From: an uncultured Pseudomonadales bacterium
GTDB lineage: Bacteria; Pseudomonadota; Gammaproteobacteria; Pseudomonadales; Azotimanducaceae
DNA length: 64,000 bases
Direction of reading: 5' to 3'
NCBI GenBank assembly: GCA_951813295.1
Contig: CATOTI010000002.1
Coordinates: 1,116,001 to 1,180,000 of the forward strand
This document shows, piece after piece, positions 9,828-19,528 of this stretch. Position 1 is the stretch's first letter. Every line of letters starts with the position of its first letter. The translations under genes and the position numbers were made by a program. The notes beneath the pieces were generated by a model, which saw only the letters and a program-made list of their open reading frames with translations, was not told the DNA's origin and searched no databases.

Positions 9828-10465
9828 GAGGCGTTGGCTTCGAGCTTCATCGCCGCCCGCTTGATGAACTGAACCATGACATCCGGCGTTTGCGCTCCGG
9901 GTAGTAGATACAGACCACCGAGCCGGTAAGTCGGCACTGCCTCGACCCCGAAGGACGGATTCTCGACGAGCATCGCCTCAGTTTCTCTGAGATCGGCATC
10001 GCTCTCGAGATATTCGAGCGTGGTCTGGCGGTCGGCGCCGTTTTCGGCCGCGATGTCGGCCAACACGGCGTTGTCGCCGACATCCCGTCCATCACAGAAA
10101 TAGGCTTGAAAGAGCGCTTCCGAGAGATCGTGCTGCGCCGCACCGTCGTACGATCCCAGCAGGCGGTGCGCATTCAAGGTATTCGGCACACGTTCGACAG
10201 CACCGTAGTTGAACTTGATCCCGACCTCCTCGGCATCACGCGCGATGCGCGATGGGGTTTTGGTCCGATCCGCTCCTTCGCCGTAGCGGGCCCGCAGAAA
10301 AGCGCCTCGCTCGATGCCTTCCTTCGGCAGTTGCGGGTAGAGCTGGTATGGGCGCCACGTCAGCTCCACGTCGATGCCGATATCGAGGTCGAGCACATAG
10401 TCGAGACGGCGCTTGCCGATGAAGCACCAAGGGCAGATAACGTCCGAAAAGATCTCAATTTGCAT
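9824..10465 (-). CDS. DsbA family oxidoreductase (FrnE/2-hydroxychromene-2-carboxylate isomerase-like)
   Basis: MQIEIFSDVICPWCFIGKRRLDYVL... with CPWC; start placed at 10465 inside the 227-aa ORF. Confidence 0.9.
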   Translation of the reverse strand: MQIEIFSDVICPWCFIGKRRLDYVLDLDIGIDVELTWRPYQLYPQLPKEGIERGAFLRARYGEGADRTKTPSRIARDAEEVGIKFNYGAVERVPNTLNAHRLLGSYDGAAQHDLSEALFQAYFCDGRDVGDNAVLADIAAENGADRQTTLEYLESDADLRETEAMLVENPSFGVEAVPTYRLGGLYLLPGAQTPDVMVQFIKRAAMKLEANAS

Positions 10466-12032
10466 CGCGTACAACTCCTTGTTCGACGGCCGGATTTTCG
10501 TCCTCACCCGGTTGTGATTCGTGCGACAGGCGCTTCAGGAACGGCGTCAGGGCCATCACGCCGAGACCGATGCCGACACCGACCCAGCCGAGCGTGCTGA
10601 AGACTTCGGTATAGACCGGCAACGACACGGTGGCGTCGATCGGCTGACTCGAATCGATCGCGGCCTGTCCGGCCACCAACCCGGCGACATAGTGCGCGCC
10701 AGCGCTCGCGAGAAACCAAACACCCATCATGAGCCCCAGAATCCTCGCCGGCGTGAACTTCGTCACCATCGATAGGCCGGTCGGCGAGAGGCAGAGTTCA
10801 CCCGTCGTATGGAAGAAGTACGCGAGCACCAGCCATCCGAGGGCGACCTGACCGGCCTCGTCGGCGAAACCCGCGCCGATCACCAGCATCAGGAAACCGA
10901 CACCCGCCTGAACGACGCCCAACCCGAATTTCATCGGTGTCGACGGCTCGCGGCCACGCCCACCGAGAGCGTTCCACACGGCGGCGAATGGCAACGCCAG
11001 AAGGATGATGAAACCCGGGTTCAGAAATCCGAGTTGAGAAGCCTGCATCTCGAAACCGAGCATGTTCTTGTGCACGTTCCGGTCCGTGAAGAGCGTCATC
11101 GACGTCGCGGCTTGTTCGAACAGCGTCCAGAAGACCACCGATACCACCGTCAGAATCAGGACGACAAACACACGATCCCGTTCGCGCGGAGCACATTGGA
11201 TCCAGGCATAGCCGATGATGCCGGCGACCGCGACGAACGCGACGAGGCCGAGGAGCGCACCCACCAGCGCCTGGTATTGCATCAGCCACCAGATGACCGC
11301 GATCGACGCCACCCCGCCGATGTAGAGCCATCGCTCGATCGTAAGACCCGCGCGGCGTGAGTGCAGCTCGTCAACGTCGGGCGGCAAGCCGGCCTCGCCG
11401 AAATGACGTCCGCCGCGGATGAAGGTCGCAAGCCCCGTGAGCATGCCAATACCTGCGAGACCGAAGCCGTACTTCCAACCGTAGGTCTGGCCGAGATAGC
11501 CACACACGAGAATCGCGATGAGCGCGCCGAGGTTGATCCCCATATAGAAAATCGTGAAGCCCTGATCGCGTCGATCGTCGTTTTCTTCATAGAGTTGGCC
11601 GACGATCGTGGAGATGCTCGGCTTCAGAAAACCGACGCCCGCGACGATGAACGCCAGCGCCAGGTACATGATCTGCACGGCTGTCTCGTCGCGGATGACG
11701 TCCCCGCCCAATCGTTCGGCCGGCGTGCCTTCGAAGGCCATCAGGAGGTGTCCGACGCAGAGCAGGACCGCCCCGAACATCACGGCTTTGCGGAAACCGA
11801 GAAAACGATCGGCAACCCAGCCGCCGAGTACAGGCGCGAGATAGACCATCGACCCATAGGTCCCCACAACGCCCGCCGAGACATCGTCGCCAAACAGGAA
11901 ATGCTCGGTGAGATAGAAGATCAGGAGCGCCTTCATCCCATAAAAGCTGAAGCGCTCCCACATCTCGGTAAAGAAGAGCACGTACAGACCGCGCGGATGG
12001 CCGAACGTCGTGCTGGCCGGTATTTCACTCAT
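10455..12032 (-). CDS. POT/PTR-type peptide MFS transporter
   Basis: MSEIPASTTFGHPRGLYVLFFTEMWERFSFYGMKALLIFYL..., DQGFTIFYMGINLGALI, GELCLSPTGLSMVTKFTP. Confidence 0.93.
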   Translation of the reverse strand: MSEIPASTTFGHPRGLYVLFFTEMWERFSFYGMKALLIFYLTEHFLFGDDVSAGVVGTYGSMVYLAPVLGGWVADRFLGFRKAVMFGAVLLCVGHLLMAFEGTPAERLGGDVIRDETAVQIMYLALAFIVAGVGFLKPSISTIVGQLYEENDDRRDQGFTIFYMGINLGALIAILVCGYLGQTYGWKYGFGLAGIGMLTGLATFIRGGRHFGEAGLPPDVDELHSRRAGLTIERWLYIGGVASIAVIWWLMQYQALVGALLGLVAFVAVAGIIGYAWIQCAPRERDRVFVVLILTVVSVVFWTLFEQAATSMTLFTDRNVHKNMLGFEMQASQLGFLNPGFIILLALPFAAVWNALGGRGREPSTPMKFGLGVVQAGVGFLMLVIGAGFADEAGQVALGWLVLAYFFHTTGELCLSPTGLSMVTKFTPARILGLMMGVWFLASAGAHYVAGLVAGQAAIDSSQPIDATVSLPVYTEVFSTLGWVGVGIGLGVMALTPFLKRLSHESQPGEDENPAVEQGVVRDAN

Positions 12033-12107
12033 CGGTGAACCCGAAACGTGTGAGGGCTTTAGAGTAGCAGGCAAAACGCCGCATACCGCACGGCGGAATA
12101 GGCGACG

Positions 12108-13388
12108 CTATTCGCTGAAACGCTCGACCCGGGCGCCGAGTGAACGCAGCCGTTCGTCGAGCCGTTCATAGCCCCGATCGATCTGCCCGACGTTATGGAT
12201 CTCGCTCACGCCTTCGGCCGCCAAGGCGGCAATCACGAGCGCCATCCCGGCGCGAATATCGGGCGAGACGAGGCGCTCGCCTTGCAGTCGTGTCGGTCCC
12301 ATGACGATTGCACGGTGTGGATCGCACAGGACAATCCCGGCACCCATATCGATCAACCGGTCGGTGAACACCAGACGCCGGTCGAACATCTTCTGGTGGA
12401 TCAGCACAGTGCCTTTGCTCTGCGTCGCCACGACCAATGCGATGCTGATCAGATCCGGCGGAAAGCCCGGCCAGGGACTGTCGTCGATCTTCGGTACCGC
12501 CCCATCGAAATCCGGGGTGACCGTGAGATCGAGCCCGGCCGGAACGATGATGTCCTCGCCTTCCACATCCCAATCGACGCCGAGACGGCCCAGCATGATC
12601 TTGGTCATGCGTTGTTCCTGCGGACGGGCGTCCTGGATACGAATCGACGAATTCGTGGCGGCCGCCAGGCCGATCAACGAGCCGACCTCCATGAAATCCG
12701 GGCCTATCTCGAAGGTCGTGCCGTGGAGTTCGTCCACGCCGTCGATCTTAAGGTCGTGGGTGCCGACGCCTGTGATGGAAGCGCCCATCGCATTCAGGCA
12801 ACGACAGACATCCTGCACGTGCGGTTCGGTCGCCGCGTTCGAGATCGTAGTGCGACCCTCCGCACAGACCGCCGCGATCACGGCCTGCTCGGTGCCGGTC
12901 ACGCTCATTTCGTCGAGGAAGATGTCGGTGCCGACCAGCCGTTCGGCGCGCAGCTCAAACCGATCATCGGCGATCTCGATCGTCGCGCCCAAAGCCTGCA
13001 GCGCGAGCAGGTGCGTATCGAGCCTACGTCGACCGATGCGATCCCCGCCCGGACGCGAGATCACCGCGCGGCCAAATCGCGTCAGCATCGGACCCGCCAG
13101 AAGAACGGCGGTTCGAATTCGTGCCGCCAACAAGGGATCCGGCGGGTCCGCTCGAAGGTTTGCCGCATCGATCCGACAGGTCGATCGTTCGAGGGACGCC
13201 TCGACACCGAGGCCCTGCAACAGCTCGAGCTTCGTTCGCACGTCACCGATGTCGGGTACGTTTTCGATCGTGACCGGCTCACGCGAGAGCAACGCCGCTG
13301 AAAGTAGCGGCAACGCGGAGTTCTTGTTGCCCATCGGCCGGATGGTGCCGCTGAGTTCCGCCGATCCTTCGATCACGAAATAGTCCAT
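12108..13388 (-). CDS. murA: MurA-family UDP-N-acetylglucosamine 1-carboxyvinyltransferase with Cys-to-Asp active-site variant
   Basis: 426 aa; GNKNSALPLLSAALL (K22/N23 equivalent), SRPGGDRIGRRRLDTHL (Asp at the Cys115 position), PWPGFPPDLIS, DIRAGMALVIAALAAEG. Confidence 0.88.
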   Translation of the reverse strand: MDYFVIEGSAELSGTIRPMGNKNSALPLLSAALLSREPVTIENVPDIGDVRTKLELLQGLGVEASLERSTCRIDAANLRADPPDPLLAARIRTAVLLAGPMLTRFGRAVISRPGGDRIGRRRLDTHLLALQALGATIEIADDRFELRAERLVGTDIFLDEMSVTGTEQAVIAAVCAEGRTTISNAATEPHVQDVCRCLNAMGASITGVGTHDLKIDGVDELHGTTFEIGPDFMEVGSLIGLAAATNSSIRIQDARPQEQRMTKIMLGRLGVDWDVEGEDIIVPAGLDLTVTPDFDGAVPKIDDSPWPGFPPDLISIALVVATQSKGTVLIHQKMFDRRLVFTDRLIDMGAGIVLCDPHRAIVMGPTRLQGERLVSPDIRAGMALVIAALAAEGVSEIHNVGQIDRGYERLDERLRSLGARVERFSE

Positions 13389-13435
13389 GCGGCGACCTTA
13401 GAGGATCACGTGGGAGTGCCCGTTGAGGTGCTGTG

Positions 13436-13461
13436 CGAGTTTCGTGCAATCACGAAACTCG
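13436..13461. other. perfect 11-bp inverted repeat
   Basis: CGAGTTTCGTG-CAAT-CACGAAACTCG between the FAH-family gene end (13470) and the murA-family start (13388). Confidence 0.7.
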
Positions 13462-13469
13462 GTGGATAC

Positions 13470-14321
13470 TCATCCCACGACGACCGTGTTGCGCAACGTA
13501 CCGATCGGCGCGACCTCGATCTCGATGACGTCCCCGGCATCCATCCAGAGCGGTGGATTGCGCGCCGCCCCGACGCCACCCGGCGTACCTGTCACGATCA
13601 CGTCGCCCGGCACGAGGTCAATGAATGTCGAGCAATAGGCCATCAGGTCGGCGAAGCCAAACACCATGAGATCGGACGTCGCGTTCTGCATCACTTCACC
13701 GTTCAGGCGGGTCGTGATTTCGATGGCGTCGAGGTCTCCGACCTCGTCAGGTGTCATCATCCAGGGTCCGAAGCCACCCGTCTTCATGAAGTTCTTGCCA
13801 GGCGTGAACTGCGAGGCGTGACGCTGATAATCACGCACGCTGCCGTCGTTGTAGGGCGCGAAACCGACGATGTAGTCGAGCCAGTCGTCGCGGCTCACGC
13901 GCCGGGCGCGCTTGCCGATGATCATCGCGATCTCGCCCTCGAAATCGAGCGCGATCGACTCGGTCGGTCGAACCATGTCGTCGAGATGCCCCATCTGAGC
14001 TTCGGCGAAACGCACGAAGATGGTCGGATTGTCCTCACCGCCGCGCCCGGTTTCTTCCTGGTGCGCTTTGTAGTTGAGACCGACGCACAGGATCTTGTCG
14101 GGATTCGTGATCGTCGGCAGGAACGAAATGTCGGCGAGCGCGTAGTCCGGCTCGGTGCCGATCCGGCTCGCTAGTTCGCCGAGCGCATCGGCTTCGATCG
14201 CTGCTTTGAGGTCCGCGAATTCCGCCTTCGCGCCCGCATCGACGACACCAGCCGCGTCGCCCTCTCCTACCGCGAGGCCGAACGACGCTCGTCCGTCGAC
14301 CTCGAAGGACATCCAACGCAT
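13470..14321 (-). CDS. fumarylacetoacetate hydrolase family protein
   Basis: 283 aa; KILCVGLNYKAHQEETGR, PTIFVRFAEAQMGHLDDMVRP, DFEGEIAMIIGKRAR, DVIVTGTPGGVGAARNPPLWM. Confidence 0.93.
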   Translation of the reverse strand: MRWMSFEVDGRASFGLAVGEGDAAGVVDAGAKAEFADLKAAIEADALGELASRIGTEPDYALADISFLPTITNPDKILCVGLNYKAHQEETGRGGEDNPTIFVRFAEAQMGHLDDMVRPTESIALDFEGEIAMIIGKRARRVSRDDWLDYIVGFAPYNDGSVRDYQRHASQFTPGKNFMKTGGFGPWMMTPDEVGDLDAIEITTRLNGEVMQNATSDLMVFGFADLMAYCSTFIDLVPGDVIVTGTPGGVGAARNPPLWMDAGDVIEIEVAPIGTLRNTVVVG

Positions 14322-14332
14322 GGCGCGCTCCC

Positions 14333-15415
14333 CTATTCGAACATGATCACGTTGCGCGCCACCTCGCCGCTTTCGAGGGCGAGAAGCGCATCCGTGACGT
14401 CCTCGAGTTTGATCCGGCTCGAGATCATGTCGTCGAGATGTAGCTTGCCTTGCAAATAGAAGTCGACGAACCGCGGCATATCGACGCGGAAACGATTGGA
14501 ACCCATCATCGAGCCCTGAATCGTCTTCTCCATCAGGAAATCGGGGCCGTGGAGGGAAACCATCTGGCCTGGCGGGATCATCCCGATGACGGTCGCGGTG
14601 CCACCACGTCGGAGCATCTGGAACGCCTGCTCCGTCGTGACCTTGAGGCCAATCGCCTCGAACGAGTAATGCACCCCGCCGCCGGTCATCTCCATGACCT
14701 GGCCAACCGGGTCACCGGCACTGGCATCCACGACGTCGGTCGCACCGAACTTGCGTGCCAGCTCGAGCTTGGACGCGACCATGTCGACGGCAATGATGCG
14801 CGAAGCACCGGCGATCGCCGCGCCGTTCACGCAGGAGAGCCCAACCCCGCCCAAGCCGATCACGGCGACGGTCGCACCGGGTTCGACGGCGGCCGTGTGA
14901 ATGACGGCGCCGACACCTGTCGTCACGCCGCAGCCGATCAAGGCCGCACGGTCGAGGGGCATGTCTTCGCGAACCTTCACGATCGCGTGCTCGTGAACCA
15001 GCATCTGTTCGGCAAACGAGCCGAGATTCGCAAACTGATTCATCATCGCGCCGCCGTGCGAGAGCCGAGGCTCTTCATCGTGCCCACGCCTCACTTCCGG
15101 CTCCTGGCAGAGCGACATATGCCCAGTCAGGCAATCCTCGCAATGACCACAGAACACGGACAGACAGGTGATCACGTGATCACCCGGCTTGACGTAGTTC
15201 ACGTCCGAGCCGACCTGCTCGACGATTCCGGCCGATTCATGACCCAGCACCACGGGCAGGCGTCCAGGATACGTCCCGTTGAAAAAGTGCATGTCGGAAT
15301 GGCAAACGCCCGCCGCGGCCGTGCGGACGAGGACTTCTCGGGGCCCAGGCTTGGAGACTTCGATCTCCTCGACTTCCATGGGCTTGTTCACTTCACGGAA
15401 TACCGCCGCTTTCAT
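14333..15415 (-). CDS. Zn-dependent alcohol dehydrogenase (MDR family, class III-like)
   Basis: 360 aa; GVCHSDMHFFNGTYPGRLPVVLGHESAGIVEQVG, CGHCEDCLTGHMSLC, VIGLGGVGLSCVNGA. Confidence 0.93.
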   Translation of the reverse strand: MKAAVFREVNKPMEVEEIEVSKPGPREVLVRTAAAGVCHSDMHFFNGTYPGRLPVVLGHESAGIVEQVGSDVNYVKPGDHVITCLSVFCGHCEDCLTGHMSLCQEPEVRRGHDEEPRLSHGGAMMNQFANLGSFAEQMLVHEHAIVKVREDMPLDRAALIGCGVTTGVGAVIHTAAVEPGATVAVIGLGGVGLSCVNGAAIAGASRIIAVDMVASKLELARKFGATDVVDASAGDPVGQVMEMTGGGVHYSFEAIGLKVTTEQAFQMLRRGGTATVIGMIPPGQMVSLHGPDFLMEKTIQGSMMGSNRFRVDMPRFVDFYLQGKLHLDDMISSRIKLEDVTDALLALESGEVARNVIMFE

Positions 15416-15514
15416 CGCTTCCCCTCATGACGATCGACATTTGATGTGACGTCAGTGTCGCAAGCGGGTACAGCCGCGGGCAACCTCGGGCCGCACGGCG
15501 GGAAACGATTTCCG

Positions 15515-16465
15515 TTAGCGCTCGAGCGTTCCCTGCGCGAGGTCGACGGCGGTACGAATCGCCGCCACCGTACTCGTCTCATCGGCAACCCCACGTCCCG
15601 CGATATCGAACGCAGTACCGTGGTCGACCGACGTCCGGATGAACGGAATACCGAGCGTCGCGGTGACGCTCTCGTGGAAGTTGTGCACCTTGATCGCGAT
15701 GTGCCCCTGGTCGTGATACATCGCGAGCACGGCATCGAATTCGCCATCGATCGCCCGGTTGAAGACCGAGTCGGCCGGCAAAGGCCCGTGGGCATCGACG
15801 CCGCGACCTCGTGCCGCATCCACCGCGGGGCCGATCGCGTCGATCTCTTCACGTCCCAGGAGTCCACCCTCACCACCGTGCGGGTTGAGCGCCGCTACGG
15901 CGATCTTGGGATCGGTGACACCCCACTGAACGAGTGATGCGTGGCAGAGCTCGAGCTTCGAGAGAACATTGTCTTTCGTGACGTATCGCGCTGCTTCGAT
16001 TAGCGACTTGTGTGTGGAAAGGTGGGTGACGCGCAGGCCCGGCGTCATCAGCATGGTCGCGGTCGTGGTCGAGCCCGTCAGCCGCGCGAGAATTTCCTGG
16101 TGGCCGATGTCGTCGACGTAGCCCGCCGCATGAATCGCTTCTTTATGCAGCGGACAGGTCGCCATCGCATCGACCCGCCCGGCCATTGCGTCACGTGCGC
16201 AGGCTTCGACCGCGAGAACCGCGGCCCGCCCACATTCGGCATGGATCTCGCCCAGGGCAAAATCGGCCGGTTTCGCGACATCGATGTCGCGCACACGAAT
16301 CGCGTCGGCGAGCGGGACACCAGCAATGTCCGCGCCCTGCTCCAGCGCCCAACGCGGGCCGTAGACGACCAGCTCCGCAACGTCCGCAATGTGCGGCAAT
16401 GCCTTGGCGAGAACCTCCGGGCCGATCCCCGCCGGGTCGCCGAGCGTTACCCCGATCGTCGACAT
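15515..16465 (-). CDS. pdxA: 4-hydroxythreonine-4-phosphate dehydrogenase
   Basis: 316 aa; MSTIGVTLGDPAGIGPEVLAKAL, ALNPHGGEGGLLGREE, AMYHDQGHIAIKV, IRTSVDHGTAFDIAGRGVAD. Confidence 0.93.
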   Translation of the reverse strand: MSTIGVTLGDPAGIGPEVLAKALPHIADVAELVVYGPRWALEQGADIAGVPLADAIRVRDIDVAKPADFALGEIHAECGRAAVLAVEACARDAMAGRVDAMATCPLHKEAIHAAGYVDDIGHQEILARLTGSTTTATMLMTPGLRVTHLSTHKSLIEAARYVTKDNVLSKLELCHASLVQWGVTDPKIAVAALNPHGGEGGLLGREEIDAIGPAVDAARGRGVDAHGPLPADSVFNRAIDGEFDAVLAMYHDQGHIAIKVHNFHESVTATLGIPFIRTSVDHGTAFDIAGRGVADETSTVAAIRTAVDLAQGTLER

Positions 16466-16468
16466 CGC

Positions 16469-17578
16469 CTAGAAACTGGTAGCCGGCATGGAAAGAAGCT
16501 CGGTCGCCACCAGCGAAAGGCCGAATCCTTCGACGCCGACGTAGTCGACTTCACGCCCCGAAATGATCCGCAACTTCGACACGCCGAGATCCCTCAGGAT
16601 CTGCGCGCCGACACCGATCTCGAGCCAGGCACGAGACCGTTCATCCGCCCGGCTCGCCTCGAGGTTCTCGAGGGGTACACCCGCGAAACCGCTGCGCAGG
16701 TAGACGAGGACGCCGCTGCCGAGTTCACCGATCCGCGCCAGCGAGGCTTCGAGGAGCGAAGACGGGTGCTCGTTCTGCGTACCGAAGAGATCTTCGATCA
16801 GCTTCTCCCGATGCATTCGCACCGGGACACCCGCGTCATCGTCGAGATCACCGAAAACGAGCGCGAGGTGCTCGGCGTCTTCGAACTTGGTGCGGTACGC
16901 GTACGCCTTCGCCGTACCGATCGAAGTCGTGACTTCGAACTCGCGTGTTCGAACGACCAGCTGCTCACGGCGCTGCCGGTACGCGATCATGTCCGCGATC
17001 GAGATGATCTTGAGCTCGTGTTCCGCCGCAAAGTCGACCAGTTCTCCTAGGCGTTTGACCGTTCCGTCGTCGTTGACGATCTCTGCAAGCAGACCGACCG
17101 GCGGGCAGTCCGCCATGACCGACAGATCAATCGATGCTTCCGTGTGCCCGGAGCGCATCAGCACGCCACCCTGGCGGCCGACGAGCGGAAAGATATGACC
17201 CGGGCGGACAAAATCGCCCGCGCCCGTATTGTTGCTCGCGAGCGCCAGCACGGTGTTCGCACGCTCTTCGGCGGAAATACCGGTCGTGAGGTCGACCTTG
17301 TAATCGACGCTCACCGTGAACGCCGTCGACAACGGTGCATCGTTGCGCGCGACCATCGGATCGAGGTGCAATCGCTTGGCCTGATCCTCGGTAATGGGCG
17401 TACACAAGATGCCACTCGTGTGGCGAATCATGAAAGCGACCTTCTCGGGCGTCGCCTTCGAGGCCGCCATGATGAGGTCCCCTTCGTTCTCGCGATCGTC
17501 GTCGTCGACGACGACCACCAGTTCGCCCGCCGCAATCGCTTCGATCGCTTCTTCGACGGCGTGGAACTGCGTGGTCAT
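16469..17578 (-). CDS. ribBA: 3,4-dihydroxy-2-butanone-4-phosphate synthase with degenerate GTP cyclohydrolase II-like C-terminal domain
   Basis: 369 aa; VVVDDDDRENEGDLIMAA, ISAEERANTVLAL, DFVRPGHIFPLVGRQGGVLMRSGHTEASIDL (RibB). The C-terminal domain lacks the Zn-binding Cys. Confidence 0.93.
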   Translation of the reverse strand: MTTQFHAVEEAIEAIAAGELVVVVDDDDRENEGDLIMAASKATPEKVAFMIRHTSGILCTPITEDQAKRLHLDPMVARNDAPLSTAFTVSVDYKVDLTTGISAEERANTVLALASNNTGAGDFVRPGHIFPLVGRQGGVLMRSGHTEASIDLSVMADCPPVGLLAEIVNDDGTVKRLGELVDFAAEHELKIISIADMIAYRQRREQLVVRTREFEVTTSIGTAKAYAYRTKFEDAEHLALVFGDLDDDAGVPVRMHREKLIEDLFGTQNEHPSSLLEASLARIGELGSGVLVYLRSGFAGVPLENLEASRADERSRAWLEIGVGAQILRDLGVSKLRIISGREVDYVGVEGFGLSLVATELLSMPATSF

Positions 17579-17632
17579 GGTGAATACCGGCTGCTAAATT
17601 CGGCGCGAAGGTTAGCACCTCGTAGGAAGGCG

Positions 17633-19123
17633 ATGGAGCGGACGTTTCTCGAACTCCATTCGAAATATTCAATTGCCGAGGTCAGTCCCTGGATCTTCGG
17701 CGGGTTTCTCGAACACCTCGGCCGCTCGATCTACGAAGGGGTTTTCGACCCCCAATCAGTCCACGCTGACAACGACGGCATGCGCACCGACGTCATCGCA
17801 GCACTGGCCGAACTCGAGATGACGATCGTCCGCTACCCCGGCGGCAACTTCACCTCGGGTTACCACTGGCTCGACGGCATCGGCCCGCGCGACCAACGAC
17901 CGACGGTGCGCGAACTGGCCTGGCAGTCCCTCGAACCGAACACCTTCGGCACGGATGAGTTCATCTCGCTCTGCCGGAAGCTCAATTGGCAGCCGATGCT
18001 CGCCGTCAATCTCGGTACCGGCACGCCCGAAGAAGCGCGTAACTGGCTCGAGTACTGCAACTCACCAGTCGGCTCACGATTCGCCGACCTCCGCCGCGAC
18101 AACGGGTCGACCGATCCACATCACGTGCCCGTCTGGTGTCTCGGCAACGAGATGGACGGCCCGTGGCAACTGGGCCACGTCCCCGCCGAGCAGTACGCCA
18201 TTCGCGCGCAGCAAGCCGCCAAAATGATGCGCGACACCGACCGCTCGATCGCGACCGTCGCTTGCGGTTCGTCGAGCCCCGCCATGCCCACTTACCTCGA
18301 GTGGGATCGAACCGTACTCGAACACATCGGCTCGCTCGCCGACTACGTATCGCTCCATCGCTACGTTGGCAACGAGTCCGACGACACGGCGGATTTTCTC
18401 GCGCTCTCGGCGAGCATCGACGCGCAGATCGAATCGGTCGACGCATGCGCCCGTTACGTGCAGGCGAAGCAAAGATCGAGAAAACGCGCGTATCTCTGTT
18501 TCGATGAGTGGAACGTCTGGTATCGAGCGCGCGGCGGGCCCCACGCCGACGGCCAGGGCAAATTCGCGCCGGCGCTTCTGGAAGAGATCTACAACCTCGA
18601 AGACGCCCTCGTCGTGGGGCTTTTCCTCAACTCGTTCATCCGCCACGCTGACGTCGTCAAGATCGCCAACCTCGCCCAGCTCGTGAACGTCATCGGGCCG
18701 ATCCTGACGCGCGGCGACGAACTCCTGAAGCAATCGATCTTCTATGCCTTCCGCATGATCTCCACGCGCAAACACGGCGTGGCGCTCCGGCCACACGTCG
18801 ACGGCCCGAGTTACACCTCGACGTCCCACGGCGACGTCACGTTCCTCGATGCTTCGGCCATTCTCGATGGCAACCAACTGCACGTCTTCGCGATCAACCG
18901 CAACCTCGAAACGCACATGCCGCTCAAGGTCCGACTCGCGGACGGCGCCCTGACGCGGGCGTTAAGTTCCGAAATCCTGACCGGCACACCGAAGGCAGCC
19001 AACTCGTTCGACGACCCCAACGCTGTGCGCGCCGTGCCCTTCGACGGCTGGTCGGTCGACGGCACGGCGTCGGCAGACCTGCCGCCCGTGAGCCTGACGG
19101 CCACCACGTTCGAGCTCGGCTGA
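17633..19123 (+). CDS. alpha-N-arabinofuranosidase (GH51-like)
   Basis: MERTFLELHSKYSIAEVSPWIFGGFLEHLGRSIYEGVFDP...; CLGNEMDGPWQLGH (acid/base) and CFDEWNVWY (nucleophile). The 5' extension of the ORF overlaps ribBA and is rejected. Confidence 0.92.
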   Translation: MERTFLELHSKYSIAEVSPWIFGGFLEHLGRSIYEGVFDPQSVHADNDGMRTDVIAALAELEMTIVRYPGGNFTSGYHWLDGIGPRDQRPTVRELAWQSLEPNTFGTDEFISLCRKLNWQPMLAVNLGTGTPEEARNWLEYCNSPVGSRFADLRRDNGSTDPHHVPVWCLGNEMDGPWQLGHVPAEQYAIRAQQAAKMMRDTDRSIATVACGSSSPAMPTYLEWDRTVLEHIGSLADYVSLHRYVGNESDDTADFLALSASIDAQIESVDACARYVQAKQRSRKRAYLCFDEWNVWYRARGGPHADGQGKFAPALLEEIYNLEDALVVGLFLNSFIRHADVVKIANLAQLVNVIGPILTRGDELLKQSIFYAFRMISTRKHGVALRPHVDGPSYTSTSHGDVTFLDASAILDGNQLHVFAINRNLETHMPLKVRLADGALTRALSSEILTGTPKAANSFDDPNAVRAVPFDGWSVDGTASADLPPVSLTATTFELG

Positions 19124-19126
19124 AGC

Positions 19127-19522
19127 ATGCCCAGCGAACTGCGCGGATCCTGCTACTGCGGCGCCACGCGATACCGCGTCGGCGATGCGTTCGAATACGC
19201 GATGAATTGCCATTGCTCGAAATGTCGGCGACGCACCGGCAGCGCGTTCAAACCGATCGGCGGAATCGCCGTCGACGCGGTAAGACTAGAGGCTGGTCAC
19301 GAGGGCGAGCGCTACGGCGACGACGACAACTACGACGTCATGTGCAAACGCTGCGGATCGTTGCTCTACGCGGTCGTCCGGGACGGCCAATACGCCCACG
19401 TCGCCCTCGGCACCTTGAGCGATTCACCCTCGATGCGGCCGACACATCACATCTTCGTCGGATCGAAAGCGCCCTGGTTCGAGATCATCGATGATCTCCC
19501 CCAATTCGAAAAGTTCGGCTAA
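19127..19522 (+). CDS. GFA family (glutathione-dependent formaldehyde-activating/Mss4-like) protein
   Basis: 131 aa; GSCYCGATRYRV, NCHCSKCRRRTGSAF, CKRCGSLLY Zn-binding motifs. Confidence 0.9.
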   Translation: MPSELRGSCYCGATRYRVGDAFEYAMNCHCSKCRRRTGSAFKPIGGIAVDAVRLEAGHEGERYGDDDNYDVMCKRCGSLLYAVVRDGQYAHVALGTLSDSPSMRPTHHIFVGSKAPWFEIIDDLPQFEKFG

Positions 19523-19528
19523 CGCCGC

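Noticed and set aside
17579-17632. FMN riboswitch upstream of ribBA
   Set aside because: Only about 50 bp separate ribBA from the divergent GH51 gene, and no RFN-element motifs are visible.
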